Below, in pieces: positions 44,001 to 46,263 of a stretch of DNA of 64,000 nt. Positions within the stretch are counted from its first letter, which is position 1. The number at the start of each line of letters is the position of its first letter. Both the position numbers and the translations under genes were made by a program. The DNA lies in the NCBI RefSeq assembly GCF_024139115.2, contig NC_085141.1:225170307-225234306 (forward strand), read 5' to 3'. Below the pieces are notes generated by a model. It had not been told where the DNA came from. It was given only the letters and a program-made list of their open reading frames with translations, and did not search any database. Origin of the DNA: Armigeres subalbatus (Eukaryota > Arthropoda > Insecta > Diptera > Culicidae).

Positions 44001-45877
44001 ATTAAATCATGTTTGGCTTTAGTCCCTTTACCGAACCGAACGTCGCCTTCCTTATCCATAAAGAGGAAAAACAGACGATCCAAAACAACGAGTAATTCGT
44101 GTGCTGTTTTCTTCAGCAATGCAATAATTCAATTTTACACGAACAACTTATTCAAATGGAGGCCTAGACTAGCAATCCTATAACCTAGTATAACCCTATA
44201 GTATTTCTAACCTAGACCTTAATCCAAATTTAAAAGTACTCGCGTTTTCAATGGCATAACACTCAATACGTAAGCAATGTCATTGTCATTGTCAACTGTC
44301 ATTTTTATTATTTCACGTAGCAAAGCTAAAATATTGAAAATGACAGTTTTGCGTTGCTCCGTGTTGAGTGGTGTGCCCTTGAAAACGCGAGTACTTTTAA
44401 ATTTGGATTCCGTGGGAATTAAATCGTATGTAAATAATGTTTATACCACAGACAAACAGATATAACGCATGTAAATTTTAATCATCAAATTCATAGTCAA
44501 ACAAATACTAACGACATCTGTTGTTTGCACCAACTTAGGCAAATCACGAACCAGATGGTGGTAAACGTCAAACTCAAGCAAAACCGATTCGCGCACCACG
44601 AGTGATTGATTGGCTAACTAACGCTTATTTAAATTTGCTAAAAAATCAGTGTACGGTGAGATTTTCTCGAGTCTGTTATGTCTGTTTATCTGTATGTCTG
44701 TATTTCACTGTAGGGGCCGTATCTCACCCATACGCTTTTTTGAGATTATTGAAGTTTTCGATATTATAGAAGAACTGTTCCATTTTCCATCTCACTGAAC
44801 ATATATTCATCTCATGGCAAAACAGAGAAATACAGCACCAATCTTGTTCGCTAACATGCGTGCTCACTGCTGAAAAAATCACAAAAAATAAAAAAAAACA
44901 TCAAATTCCTTTTCATTGCTTTGTTTTTGATGGGATGGAAATGGGAGCTATGCGATGCAGTACCGAACCGTTCCCCAATCAAGTTTTATATCAAACTAGC
45001 TGACTCAAAGAACTTTGTCTCACCTTTATCTCACTCAATTGATCAATATTCTGAATCAATTTCACCATAACACCATTTTCCTCGTAAATGAGAAGAAAAT
45101 TAATATAAATTAGTATATTTTGGGTTGTCTATTCTTGAGTAATGCGCGGACGTACATACGGCAACTTATATCTATAGATGTTTACAGTGAAACACACTTT
45201 TTTTTGGCCAATGTTCCATTTTCCCTATGAAGCCAATTCCAATATTAGTTCTCTACTATTCGTTCTCAGATGTACAACCAACAGATCAGCTCTTCATTTT
45301 TCCCTAAACCTTCTCTTTGTTAACAATATTCAAAATGCATGGAACTTTGGAGTCGCATTTTTATCATATTCCTCCGATATTTTAAATCTCGATATACGCA
45401 ATGGGTATTGATTCGATAGTGTCAGCACATGGCTAACACTTCAAGTACTTTGACAAAAGACAAACAATCCCCAAATATATAAAAACGTCAATTGAATGCT
45501 GTTTCTATATACTTCTCCAGAATCCTCTAGACTGCACAGATAGAAAAAGTTGTTGAAATTTACACGGAAGTAATGCACATAAAGGGAATGCCAAAAAGAG
45601 CGTAATTTTAAACGATATTTTCGCTTGGATGTATGCAATTTGTATTGCATTATGCCACTATTTATTCGATTAAGTGGTATAATGTTATACAAATTGCATA
45701 CATTTAGGGTGAAATTGATGGAAAAGATTCATGTATGCTCAGAATAGTGTAATTTTCCGCGTCTGTATTTTTTACGCGCTGATTAGTTTTCATTATTTTT
45801 TTCTGTGTATACTTACTGATGCTCTTCCGGACATTGACCGTGTACACAACATCTTGAAATTCCACGTCTTTCGTCAT
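1912..45877 (-). CDS. ABCG-family half-transporter (ABCG1/ABCG4 type), five 5' exons; 3' part beyond window
   Basis: This is a membrane ABC half-transporter gene. Family members dimerise and use ATP to export sterols or other lipids; the substrate here cannot be read from sequence. Joining exons 45817-45877, 30145-30274, 2544-3082, 2089-2481 and 1912-2028 gives 1,240 nt, that is 413 codons plus one base. All four junctions have GT-AG introns and matching phase. Motifs in order: Walker A GPSGAGKS (residues 47-54), Q-loop Gln84, signature LSGGE (136-140), Walker B FLDE (158-161), H-loop His193, NPADF (about 239-243), a polar linker (about 250-330), membrane span 1 (about 357-379) and span 2 (about 394-411). 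ABCG order (ATPase first, then membrane domain) fits. Introns are about 15.5 kb, 27 kb, 62 bp and 60 bp. About 200-250 C-terminal residues should lie left of position 1. No break is seen in the visible part. Confidence 0.93.
2089..2481 (-). CDS. ABCG exon 4 (linker and start of membrane domain)
   Basis: The acceptor is CTTGCCTTTCAG followed by TAATAGAAG, 62 bp after exon 3. TA joins the spare A to give ATA, then [12 protein letters not shown] Ser/Thr/Glu-rich linker follows (for example [11 protein letters not shown]), then [19 protein letters not shown], the conserved stretch before membrane span 1, and [16 protein letters not shown]. The exon ends ATCG|GTAGGA at 2089. The linker is more acidic and serine-rich than the rest of the protein. 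Confidence 0.9.
2544..3082 (-). CDS. ABCG exon 3 (signature, Walker B, H-loop)
   Basis: The exon starts after CCGTTCTAG and opens with G AAA AAT GGA, completing an arginine codon begun in exon 2. It codes most of the nucleotide-binding domain: ITQED (Q-loop), [10 protein letters not shown] signature, [12 protein letters not shown]alker B/D-loop and CTIHQPSA H-loop. It ends NPADF plus one base at 2544, donor TTTCA|GTATTT. Reading on through the donor gives a stop a few codons later, but the family sequence after NPADF (IIEV) is restored by splicing to exon 4. Confidence 0.93.
3225..3320 (+). mobile_element. Feilai-type SINE, 3' body fragment
   Basis: The segment reads CGAATGCAAAAATGGTAAC, then CTTAGAAACCTCGCAG and AACTGTGGAAGTGC, the plus-sense body of the SINE that appears complete at 59226-59520. 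The tRNA-like head and the AAG-rich tail are absent. Confidence 0.75.
3380..3567. mobile_element. Short inverted-repeat element enclosing a tRNA-like sequence
   Basis: The ends are inverted copies: GATATGAAATTTGCGAAAAA at 3380 and the complement of GATATTCAATTTGCAAAAAA ending at 3567. Between them, on the minus strand, lies a tRNA-like block (about 3408-3500) with a T-arm GAGGGTTCGAGTCTCTC and box-B-like GGTTCGAGTCT. The D and anticodon arms do not fold well. It resembles a tRNA-derived SINE head trapped between inverted repeats. Confidence 0.5.
3583..4306. repeat. Satellite array, about 151-bp unit, left part
   Basis: The phrase GGTTCCCGTGGGGCC (or close variants) recurs at about 3625, 3777, 3927, 4079 and 4229, giving a 150-152 bp unit. 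Each unit also carries CATAGGATGGATATCAACC. The array starts with a head-to-head inversion: TGGCCACTTTGGGCCCCACG... at 3583 is mirrored after a six-base spacer by ...GGGGCCTAAAGTGGCCA. Open frames in it are repeat artefacts. Confidence 0.9.
4307..6183 (+). mobile_element. RTE-clade retrotransposon, 5'-truncated copy (family 2)
   Basis: The element is bounded by a perfect 14-bp target duplication, ATAATTCTTGAAAT at 4293-4306 and 6184-6197, and is inserted in the satellite array. It ends in a (AATAAAT)-like tail after GGCCTTAGTCTG, as RTE elements do. It starts GGTGGGCAGCAGGGACTATG and lacks the endonuclease. It has the same leader as the fragment at 922-1502, so this start is a family property or a shared truncation. 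Confidence 0.9.
4579..6163 (+). pseudogene. Reverse transcriptase of RTE family 2, broken
   Basis: The first frame (4579-5433) codes a reverse transcriptase core: [36 protein letters not shown] and the catalytic FADD at 5377-5388. After EKIEEA a small deletion shifts the frame. Reading resumes at about 5440-5671 with the C-terminal [17 protein letters not shown] motif, meets TGA at 5669, and continues to 6163 through [14 protein letters not shown] and GHVARM to the normal end. The endonuclease is missing, so the copy cannot move by itself. Similar proteins are sometimes mislabelled craniofacial development protein 2 in databases. Confidence 0.88.
6184..6335. repeat. Satellite array, right remnant after the RTE insertion
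   Basis: The 14-bp duplicated target opens the segment, followed by satellite sequence (GGAAACATGTTTTC, CATAGGGTTGATGTCAATC). It is the same unit as 3583-4306, cut by the retrotransposon. Confidence 0.85.
6336..6745. other. Intron sequence, no gene seen
   Basis: No conserved coding frame is seen. A short GTGAATAGTGTGAAGTGAGC-like run of near repeats occurs around 6395-6430. Confidence 0.5.
6746..6945. repeat. Tandem repeat, exact 51-bp unit, four copies
   Basis: ATCACAAAGCGCGTC (or a one-to-two base variant) occurs at 6746, 6797, 6848 and 6899, giving a unit of exactly 51 bp. Because 51 is divisible by three, the minus strand keeps a repeated 17-residue open frame, which is not evidence of a gene. 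Confidence 0.9.
6955..7060 (-). repeat. Fragment of the CTTTCTCG-ended dispersed repeat
   Basis: TGTTCGGTTTTGAAGTGATT followed by GACGAGAAAGGCGAAAAGG matches the end of the repeat seen at 33140-33215, 38690-39100 and 41488-42280. Only the terminal portion is present. Confidence 0.5.
7176..10060 (-). pseudogene. RTE family 1 endonuclease-reverse transcriptase polyprotein, broken
   Basis: The order is the RTE norm. An APE-type endonuclease (about 10050-9163) shows [33 protein letters not shown] and [11 protein letters not shown] basic linker follows ([18 protein letters not shown]), then the reverse transcriptase with [34 protein letters not shown] and FADD near 7928-7939, then [11 protein letters not shown] and [10 protein letters not shown]. 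Breaks: TGG to TGA at 9163-9165 (the copy at 1-820 keeps TGG); loss of one base near 8270; a frame change near 7275-7283; and the extreme N-terminus is out of frame near 10010. The lesions are few, so this copy died recently. Confidence 0.9.
10080..10573 (-). promoter_or_regulatory. 5' UTR and presumed internal promoter region of RTE family 1
   Basis: This GC-rich segment precedes the coding part and recurs, nearly intact, as the first 340 bases of the small element at 15444-15920. RTE elements need an internal promoter in this region; the function is inferred from position and was not seen directly. Confidence 0.45.
10587..11040. other. Intron 2 sequence, no gene seen
   Basis: AT-rich sequence without a recognisable coding frame or repeat boundary. 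Confidence 0.5.
11045..11215. mobile_element. Palindromic MITE
   Basis: Inner arms TTTGAGCGGGTCG (about 11106) and CGACCCGCTCAAA (about 11153) are exact inverted copies. Outer arms CTATAGACTTATGC and GCGTTAGTCTATGG also pair with few mismatches. The whole is about 170 bp and has no coding capacity. Confidence 0.6.
11272..11403. mobile_element. MITE with perfect 20-bp inverted ends
   Basis: TCAATAGGGCACTGCACGGA at 11272-11291 is repeated exactly inverted at 11384-11403. The 92 bp between is AT-rich. It sits nine bases left of the larger element starting at 11413. Confidence 0.8.
11538..11752. mobile_element. Palindromic MITE with TTAA-type ends, copy A
   Basis: GACGGAATCCAAG at the left and CTTGGATTCCGTC at the right are inverted; CAACTGTCATTTTT and AAAAATGACAGTTG form an inner pair. 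It is the same family as 44219-44417 and 48902-49113. The left terminal bases before GACGG are lost here. It is absent from the paralogous site near 24470. Confidence 0.8.
11783..12001. mobile_element. TA-flanked MITE, GGGGAAGTGCACCGG ends
   Basis: The inverted ends GGGGAAGTGCACCGGTTTTG and CAAAACCGGCACAGTTCCCC are flanked by TA (11781-11782, 12002-12003). The paralogous empty site at about 24508 reads GTAATAGGATAAACA with a single TA, proving insertion at TA. Confidence 0.9.
12226..13529. mobile_element. TA-flanked element with repeated GTGGGGCAAGAGT boxes
   Basis: The ends GAGTAGAGTGGGGCAAGAG and CTCTTGCCCCACTCTACTC are inverted with TA on both sides (12224-12225, 13530-13531). The empty paralogous site near 24765 has GTACATATTACA with one TA. 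The box GTGGGGYAARAGTRCG also occurs inside, near 12245, 12592, 12615, 13290 and 13320, on both strands. No transposase frame is visible. Confidence 0.85.
12893..13203. mobile_element. MITE nested inside the GTGGGGCAAGAGT element
   Basis: Left GAAACATTCATAAATTACGC and right GTAATCTTTAAACATTCCC are imperfect inverted ends around a segment with TTACGTTACGTGATTGG. Boundaries are approximate. Confidence 0.45.
14690..15190 (-). mobile_element. RTE family 2 3'-end fragment carried by the TA-flanked element
   Basis: The minus strand begins at the right with the SREIRRR region and runs to the 3' end GGCCTTAGGCTGAATAAATA. The coding frame is shredded. Part of the same fragment is present in copy 2 of the host element (25360-25460), so it was captured before the two copies separated. 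Confidence 0.75.
15444..15920 (+). mobile_element. Non-autonomous element built on the RTE family 1 5' UTR
   Basis: A perfect 14-bp target duplication TAGTGAATTATGAT (15430-15443 and 15921-15934) bounds 477 bp. The first 340 bases match the 5' end of the full RTE (reverse of 10573-10230), starting GGCACGGCAAATGCTGGG. The last 110-130 bases do not match that RTE and end CAATAAAGGCAGAAG. The empty site is intact at 25677-25690. It is a retroposed, SINE-like product. Confidence 0.85.
16351..18821. other. Intron 2 sequence, no gene seen
   Basis: About 2.5 kb of AT-rich sequence without a recognisable element end or domain. A 28-codon frame at 16483-16569 follows a splice-acceptor-like TTGCAG but has no support. 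This stretch could be original intron. Confidence 0.5.
18837..18979. mobile_element. Small hairpin element with 15-bp flanking repeat
   Basis: AATTATACAATTATT flanks the segment at 18822-18836 and 18980-18994. Its right half is a hairpin: TTTACAATGTTGTGAAAAAT at 18898 and its inverted copy ending at 18980, with CATATGTGAATAA in both arms. The arms match the ends of the tRNA-containing element at 41561-42020. Confidence 0.65.
18995..20254. other. Intron 2 sequence with one G+C-rich block
   Basis: About 19240-19500 is clearly richer in G+C and CpG than its surroundings (for example TCGCAGCGCGTCGAACGGG). I recognise no domain there. The rest is AT-rich. An imperfect hairpin lies at about 19922-19990. 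Confidence 0.45.
20257..21614. mobile_element. TA-flanked element, AGGGAAACTGGACACAC ends
   Basis: AGGGAAACTGGACACACGTG at the left and GTGTGTCCAGTTTCCCC at the right are inverted and flanked by TA (20255-20256, 21615-21616). Inside the ends are GATCCCC-type boxes, as in the related elements at 27252 and 57122. A Feilai SINE is inserted at 20766-21056. No transposase is visible. Confidence 0.8.
20766..21056 (-). mobile_element. Feilai-type SINE
   Basis: The tRNA-like head is at the right (box-B-like GGTTCGATTGCCGGTG, minus strand), the body contains CCCTGGGCATAAAAGTATC, and the AAGAAGAAGA tail is at the left. It is complete or nearly so. The flanks share only AGAAA, so the target duplication is short or decayed. 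Confidence 0.85.
21617..22035. other. Intron 2 sequence, no gene seen
   Basis: AT-rich sequence with near-repeats of AAATTTTGCTTTAA around 21940-21985. Confidence 0.45.
22040..22552. repeat. GGAATTCC/GGAACTTCC minisatellite, block 1
   Basis: Degenerate tandem units built from GGAGGAATTCCTGGAGGAAC, about 24 bp, repeat through the block. The open frame on the minus strand (rich in Phe, Lys, Pro and Ser) is a by-product of the repeat. Confidence 0.85.
22556..22680. repeat. GATTTCGCG / GGCGCGGATTTA short repeats
   Basis: ATTTGGCGCGGATTTA occurs at about 22609 and 22653, and GATTTCGCGGTTTTCGCGG-like near-repeats precede it. It is a short G+C-rich island between two minisatellite blocks. Confidence 0.6.
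22681..23055. other. Intron 2 sequence, no gene seen
   Basis: Unique-looking AT-rich sequence between the two minisatellite blocks. Confidence 0.45.
23056..23441. repeat. GGAATTCC/GGAACTTCC minisatellite, block 2
   Basis: It has the same unit as block 1, with several longer phrases shared (for example GGGGGTACTACCG with the neighbouring GAAGGAATT). It was interrupted at its right end by the element at 23442-23772, after which a few more units appear (23780-23815). Confidence 0.85.
23442..23772. mobile_element. hAT-like MITE, CAGTGTTGGTAAAA family, copy 1
   Basis: It is about 330 bp and matches the intact copy at 26701-27091 along its length (AAAACTCAAAATCTCAA near the left, ATTTTACCAACACTG at the right). 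The left terminus has mutated to CAATGTAGGTAAAAA. It lies inside the minisatellite. Confidence 0.8.
23816..24388. other. Intron 2 sequence, no gene seen
   Basis: It contains CAACGTTTCGACCACTTTTCG and GGGTCTTCTTCAGG, a phrase common near Aedes repeats, but no boundaries can be placed. Confidence 0.4.
24391..26144. mobile_element. TA-flanked DNA element (pogo-like ends), copy 2
   Basis: It starts CAGTCCCATCCCGATTTTGG and ends CAAAATCGGGAAGGGACTG, with TA on both sides (24389-24390, 26145-26146). At 1,754 bp it is the uninterrupted relative of 11413-16348 and supplies the empty sites for four insertions there. Relative to copy 1 it lost about 460 bp near 25366, apparently between short AGCA repeats. 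No transposase is seen. Confidence 0.88.
25366..25462 (-). mobile_element. RTE family 2 remnant inside copy 2
   Basis: GTCCAGACCTCGTGTCCAAG and GTCTGTTCGGTACGGCGGCG match 14915-14990 and the complement of 5690-5760. It is a short remnant of the fragment seen whole in copy 1. Confidence 0.7.
26701..27091. mobile_element. hAT-like MITE, CAGTGTTGG family, copy 2 with perfect 8-bp target duplication
   Basis: It starts CAGTGTTGGGAAAAACTCA and ends GATTTTACCAACACTG. AAAATGAT flanks it exactly on both sides (26693-26700, 27092-27099). An 8-bp duplication with CAG...CTG ends is the hAT signature. It is 391 bp and non-coding. Confidence 0.9.
27252..27890. mobile_element. TA-flanked element, GGGGAAGGTGGG family, truncated copy
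   Basis: After TA (27250-27251) it reads GGGGAAGGTGGGGAGACTTG and is collinear with the reverse complement of 57122-58028 as far as about 27890 (shared GATCCTCT, GCAAAATTTGAACAACTT, ATATTTGGATTT). The opposite end is missing. Confidence 0.8.
28385..28590 (+). mobile_element. tRNA-like SINE-type fragment
   Basis: The tRNA-like part at 28429-28502 has GTAGCTTAGTTGG (box A/D-arm) and GGGTTCGAGTCCC (box B, perfect T-arm), but the anticodon arm does not fold. From about 28385 to 28575 it matches the reverse complement of 41580-41770, including GTGGTTACCTCCAATACATT downstream. The terminal inverted repeat found in that copy is cut off here. Confidence 0.7.
28603..28750. mobile_element. Palindromic MITE, 36-bp arms
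   Basis: AAAAGATATTTTAGTTACAA plus AGATTGTCGCT at 28603-28638 pairs almost perfectly with 28715-28750. The middle is about 76 bp. It has no coding capacity. Confidence 0.75.
28751..29250. other. Intron 2 sequence, no gene seen
   Basis: No recognisable coding domain or repeat boundary. Confidence 0.45.
29251..29545. mobile_element. MITE with AAAAAAGTACCTAATATTAG ends
   Basis: Left GAAAAAAGTACCTAATATT and right AAATACCTAAAATTAGC are imperfect inverted ends. Between them are ACTTAATATTAAATC and TTAACTTTTGG-like near-repeats. Boundaries are approximate. Confidence 0.5.
29546..30144. other. 3' end of intron 2's right part, next to ABCG exon 2
   Basis: AT-rich sequence up to the splice donor of exon 2 at 30144. 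Nothing else is seen. Confidence 0.5.
30145..30274 (-). CDS. ABCG exon 2 (Walker A exon)
   Basis: The acceptor is TTTCATTGCAG at 30275 and the donor is TACCG|GTAAGTTC after 30145. The 130-nt exon codes about residues 21-64, including LKGVSGVF and the Walker A loop GPSGAGKS, and ends in the GYR motif that precedes the usual ABCG exon boundary. It is an isolated exon with more than 15 kb of intron on each side and is too short to show as a long ORF, so automated annotation could miss it. Confidence 0.92.
30275..31925. other. Intron 1 sequence, no gene seen
   Basis: Around 30480-30640 lies a run typical of a degraded MITE (AAGTACGTTACAC, a C10 tract, CCATCCCTCCCCCTAG), but I cannot place its ends. 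The rest shows no feature. Confidence 0.45.
31928..33283. mobile_element. TA-flanked pogo-like element, CAGGTCGGACTCGATTATCC ends
   Basis: The left end CAGGTCGGACTCGATTATCC and right end GGATAATCGAGTCCGACCTT are inverted, with TA at 31926-31927 and 33284-33285. GGATAATCG boxes repeat near both ends. The inside contains two near copies of CAATTTTCAATATGAAA and a piece of the CTTTCTCG-ended repeat (33120-33215). No transposase is found, so it is non-autonomous. Confidence 0.75.
33286..33825. other. Intron 1 sequence, no gene seen
   Basis: AT-rich and featureless to the eye; it ends where retrotransposon similarity begins. Confidence 0.45.
33830..34200 (-). pseudogene. Reverse-transcriptase remnant of the same element
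   Basis: The minus strand reads [20 protein letters not shown] and then [11 protein letters not shown], the region of the catalytic (Y/F)xDD box, with one Asp apparently lost or shifted, followed by a [14 protein letters not shown] strand in another frame. The palm motifs upstream and the C-terminal domain are missing. Confidence 0.7.
34355..35241 (-). pseudogene. ORF2 endonuclease domain, broken
   Basis: It begins [17 protein letters not shown], the usual start of an APE-type endonuclease, followed by [26 protein letters not shown] near 34850 and [11 protein letters not shown] near 34700. There are several in-frame stops (for example near 35090 and 35030) and frame changes. About 34355-34600 is the basic region that normally leads to the reverse transcriptase. 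Confidence 0.8.
35261..36514 (-). pseudogene. ORF1 gag-like protein with three CCHC zinc knuckles
   Basis: The frame opens at ATG 36514 and codes an acidic N-terminus, then [20 protein letters not shown], the RNA-binding-type domain typical of non-LTR ORF1. One shift near 36110 and another near 35695 break it. Between them lie three knuckles (about 36026-35860): CX2CX4HX4C starting [11 protein letters not shown]2CX3HX4C starting CASCGEKH, and CX2CX5HX4C starting [10 protein letters not shown]. Ser/Lys-rich and Pro/Glu-rich sequence follows, ending in LVSFYN and a stop at 35261. Its role in the live element would be binding element RNA. Confidence 0.85.
36541..37844. other. Possible retrotransposon 5' UTR, then intron 1 sequence
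   Basis: 36541-36740 (moderate G+C) may be the 5' UTR of the I/Jockey-type element. 36740-37844 shows no gene; a fragment around 37440-37560 with GACAGACCCCTCTCCCCCC resembles the degraded MITE near 30530. Confidence 0.4.
38156..38378. mobile_element. MITE with ACACACTTAGTTTT ends, copy 1
   Basis: ACACACTTAATTTGTTTTCC at the left pairs with AAATTAAAACTAAGTGTGT at the right. CCGAGAT/AGCAAA phrases repeat inside. A partial second copy lies at 63322-63430. Confidence 0.65.
38690..39110. repeat. CTTTCTCG-ended dispersed repeat, copy
   Basis: GCCTTTCTCATACATATTAC, AAGGCTATTGGACCG, GAACTTCTGATAGAAAGCTC and GACCCATAGTGTTATATTCC follow the order of the longer copy at 41488-42280. A (TGTATGTG) run lies near 38838. 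Confidence 0.6.
39115..40440. other. Interior of the hAT-like element, no gene seen
   Basis: 39640-39975 is a dispersed repeat on the minus strand that matches 59600-59780 (GAGGAATTGATGAT..., CTCGCCCACTGCAAGCCGA, GTTGCTACTCC). The remainder shows no coding domain. Confidence 0.5.
40470..40587. mobile_element. Palindromic MITE around TGCTGTCCAATGAGCAGCTC
   Basis: TGCTGTCCAATGAGCAGCTC at 40470 is exactly mirrored by GAGCTGCTCATTGGACAGCA ending at 40587. The left arm has a 10-base tandem duplication TAGCTCGAAG. Flanking GACAAAAA stretches extend the symmetry. Confidence 0.8.
41488..42280. repeat. CTTTCTCGTACAAC dispersed repeat, split by a tRNA-like cassette
   Basis: The repeat reads TTTGCCTTTCTCGTACAACA, CCGAAAGGCTATCATTTCAC, AACTTTTGAT, then after the insertion AGAGTTCCGGAGACCTATAG and on through a TG-rich microsatellite (42091-42135) to about 42280. 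Joining across 41561-42020 restores the order seen in the other copy at 38690. Confidence 0.75.
41561..42020. mobile_element. Inverted-repeat element carrying a tRNA-like sequence, 9-10 bp target duplication
   Basis: The perfect 15-bp ends TTACAATGTTATGAA and TTCATAACATTGTAA are flanked by ACTTTTGAT on both sides (41552-41560, 42021-42029). On the minus strand at 41646-41719 lies a tRNA-like block with D-arm GCTTAGTTGGTTAAAGC, T-arm ATGGGTTCGAGTCCCAT and a 7-bp acceptor-like stem, but no good anticodon arm. The mixture of SINE-like content and transposon-like ends is unusual. Confidence 0.75.
42783..43143. mobile_element. hAT-like MITE, TAGAGATGGGC ends
   Basis: TAGAGATGGGCAAAACGGATC at the left and GCCCATCTCTA at the right are inverted. 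GGATC(A/C) boxes repeat on both strands through the element. Flanks share ATTCCA. It is about 361 bp and non-coding. Confidence 0.75.
43195..43900. repeat. Degenerate minisatellite of GAATTTTCC / GGAAATTCAG units
   Basis: Units of roughly 40-45 bp containing AGAATTTTCC(G/T)TGGAAAT and TTCAGAA recur with much variation through the block. The minus-strand frames rich in Phe, Ile and Pro come from the repeat. Confidence 0.7.
43925..44119 (-). CDS. Unassigned coding-like ORF fragment
   Basis: From ATG at 44119 the minus strand codes [20 protein letters not shown] and then a charged segment [20 protein letters not shown], ending in [13 protein letters not shown] before it runs into minisatellite. 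The composition is more protein-like than the surrounding repeats, with a plausible amphipathic start. I do not recognise it, and it may be chance. Confidence 0.2.
44219..44417. mobile_element. Palindromic MITE with TTAA-type ends, copy B
   Basis: AATCCAAATTTAAAAGTACT and its inverted copy near 44400 form the outer arms; CAACTGTCATTTTTATT and AAAATGACAGTTTTG form the inner ones. It is the same family as 11538-11752 and 48902-49113; the terminal TTAAGGACA part is worn. Confidence 0.75.
44418..45600. other. Intron 1 sequence near exon 1, no gene seen
   Basis: No element boundary or coding domain is visible. As the first kilobase or so of intron 1 it could hold regulatory sites, but none is identifiable by eye. 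Confidence 0.45.
45629..45703. repeat. Strong hairpin in intron 1, about 110 bp inside the exon 1 donor
   Basis: The arm ATGTATGCAATTTGTATTGC (45629-45659) pairs with 45672-45703 (...ATACAAATTGCATACAT) with about two mismatches and a 12-base loop. The arms are about 31 bp. It could be a tiny MITE or a structured RNA in the primary transcript. Confidence 0.7.
45817..45877 (-). CDS. ABCG exon 1 (start codon, residues 1-20)
   Basis: The ATG is at 45877. It is the first ATG after an in-frame TAG lying roughly 115 bases upstream, which supports this start. The exon codes [20 protein letters not shown] and ends ATCA|GTAAGT at 45817, leaving one base. The VEFxDVxYTV pattern is the usual beginning of ABCG ATPase domains. 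The spare A joins TC of exon 2 to make an isoleucine codon. Confidence 0.88.
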
Positions 45878-46263
45878 GCTTGCGCCGTTCCAAGAGGGCG
45901 CGCGTCCGGTGGCTTCTACAAAGAGCGGTTTATTCTCGACGACGATGCACTTTTTCGCTCTGGTCTAGCTCGAACAATGCAACAACGGACCGGTTTCGGT
46001 GTCGTTCTGATTGGGTACGCTCCTACGGGTTGTCGGTTCACTTTGTACTTTTAGATACGCTGGTTTACATCTATTTCCTTTTTTGCTGTAAAGCTCGTTC
46101 TATCTGAGACTTCTCGAAACCGGCCACTGTTCGAACGCATCTGGCTTTGTTAGTGGTTTTGCGTCGAAGAAAGTTCGATTGACTTGATTGTGCTTTTGTG
46201 TGGAGGGCGTACTGTAAGCGTTCTGCTGGGGTACTTTTCCTTTCAATGCTGTTTGGAAGGGAT
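45878..46263 (-). other. ABCG 5' UTR part of exon 1
   Basis: A strong acceptor (TTATTTATCGTTGCAG) lies just right of 46263. Between it and the ATG at 45877 there is an in-frame TAG and no competing in-frame ATG. The segment is richer in G+C than its surroundings. I infer a spliced 5' UTR; alternatively transcription starts inside this segment. Confidence 0.55.
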
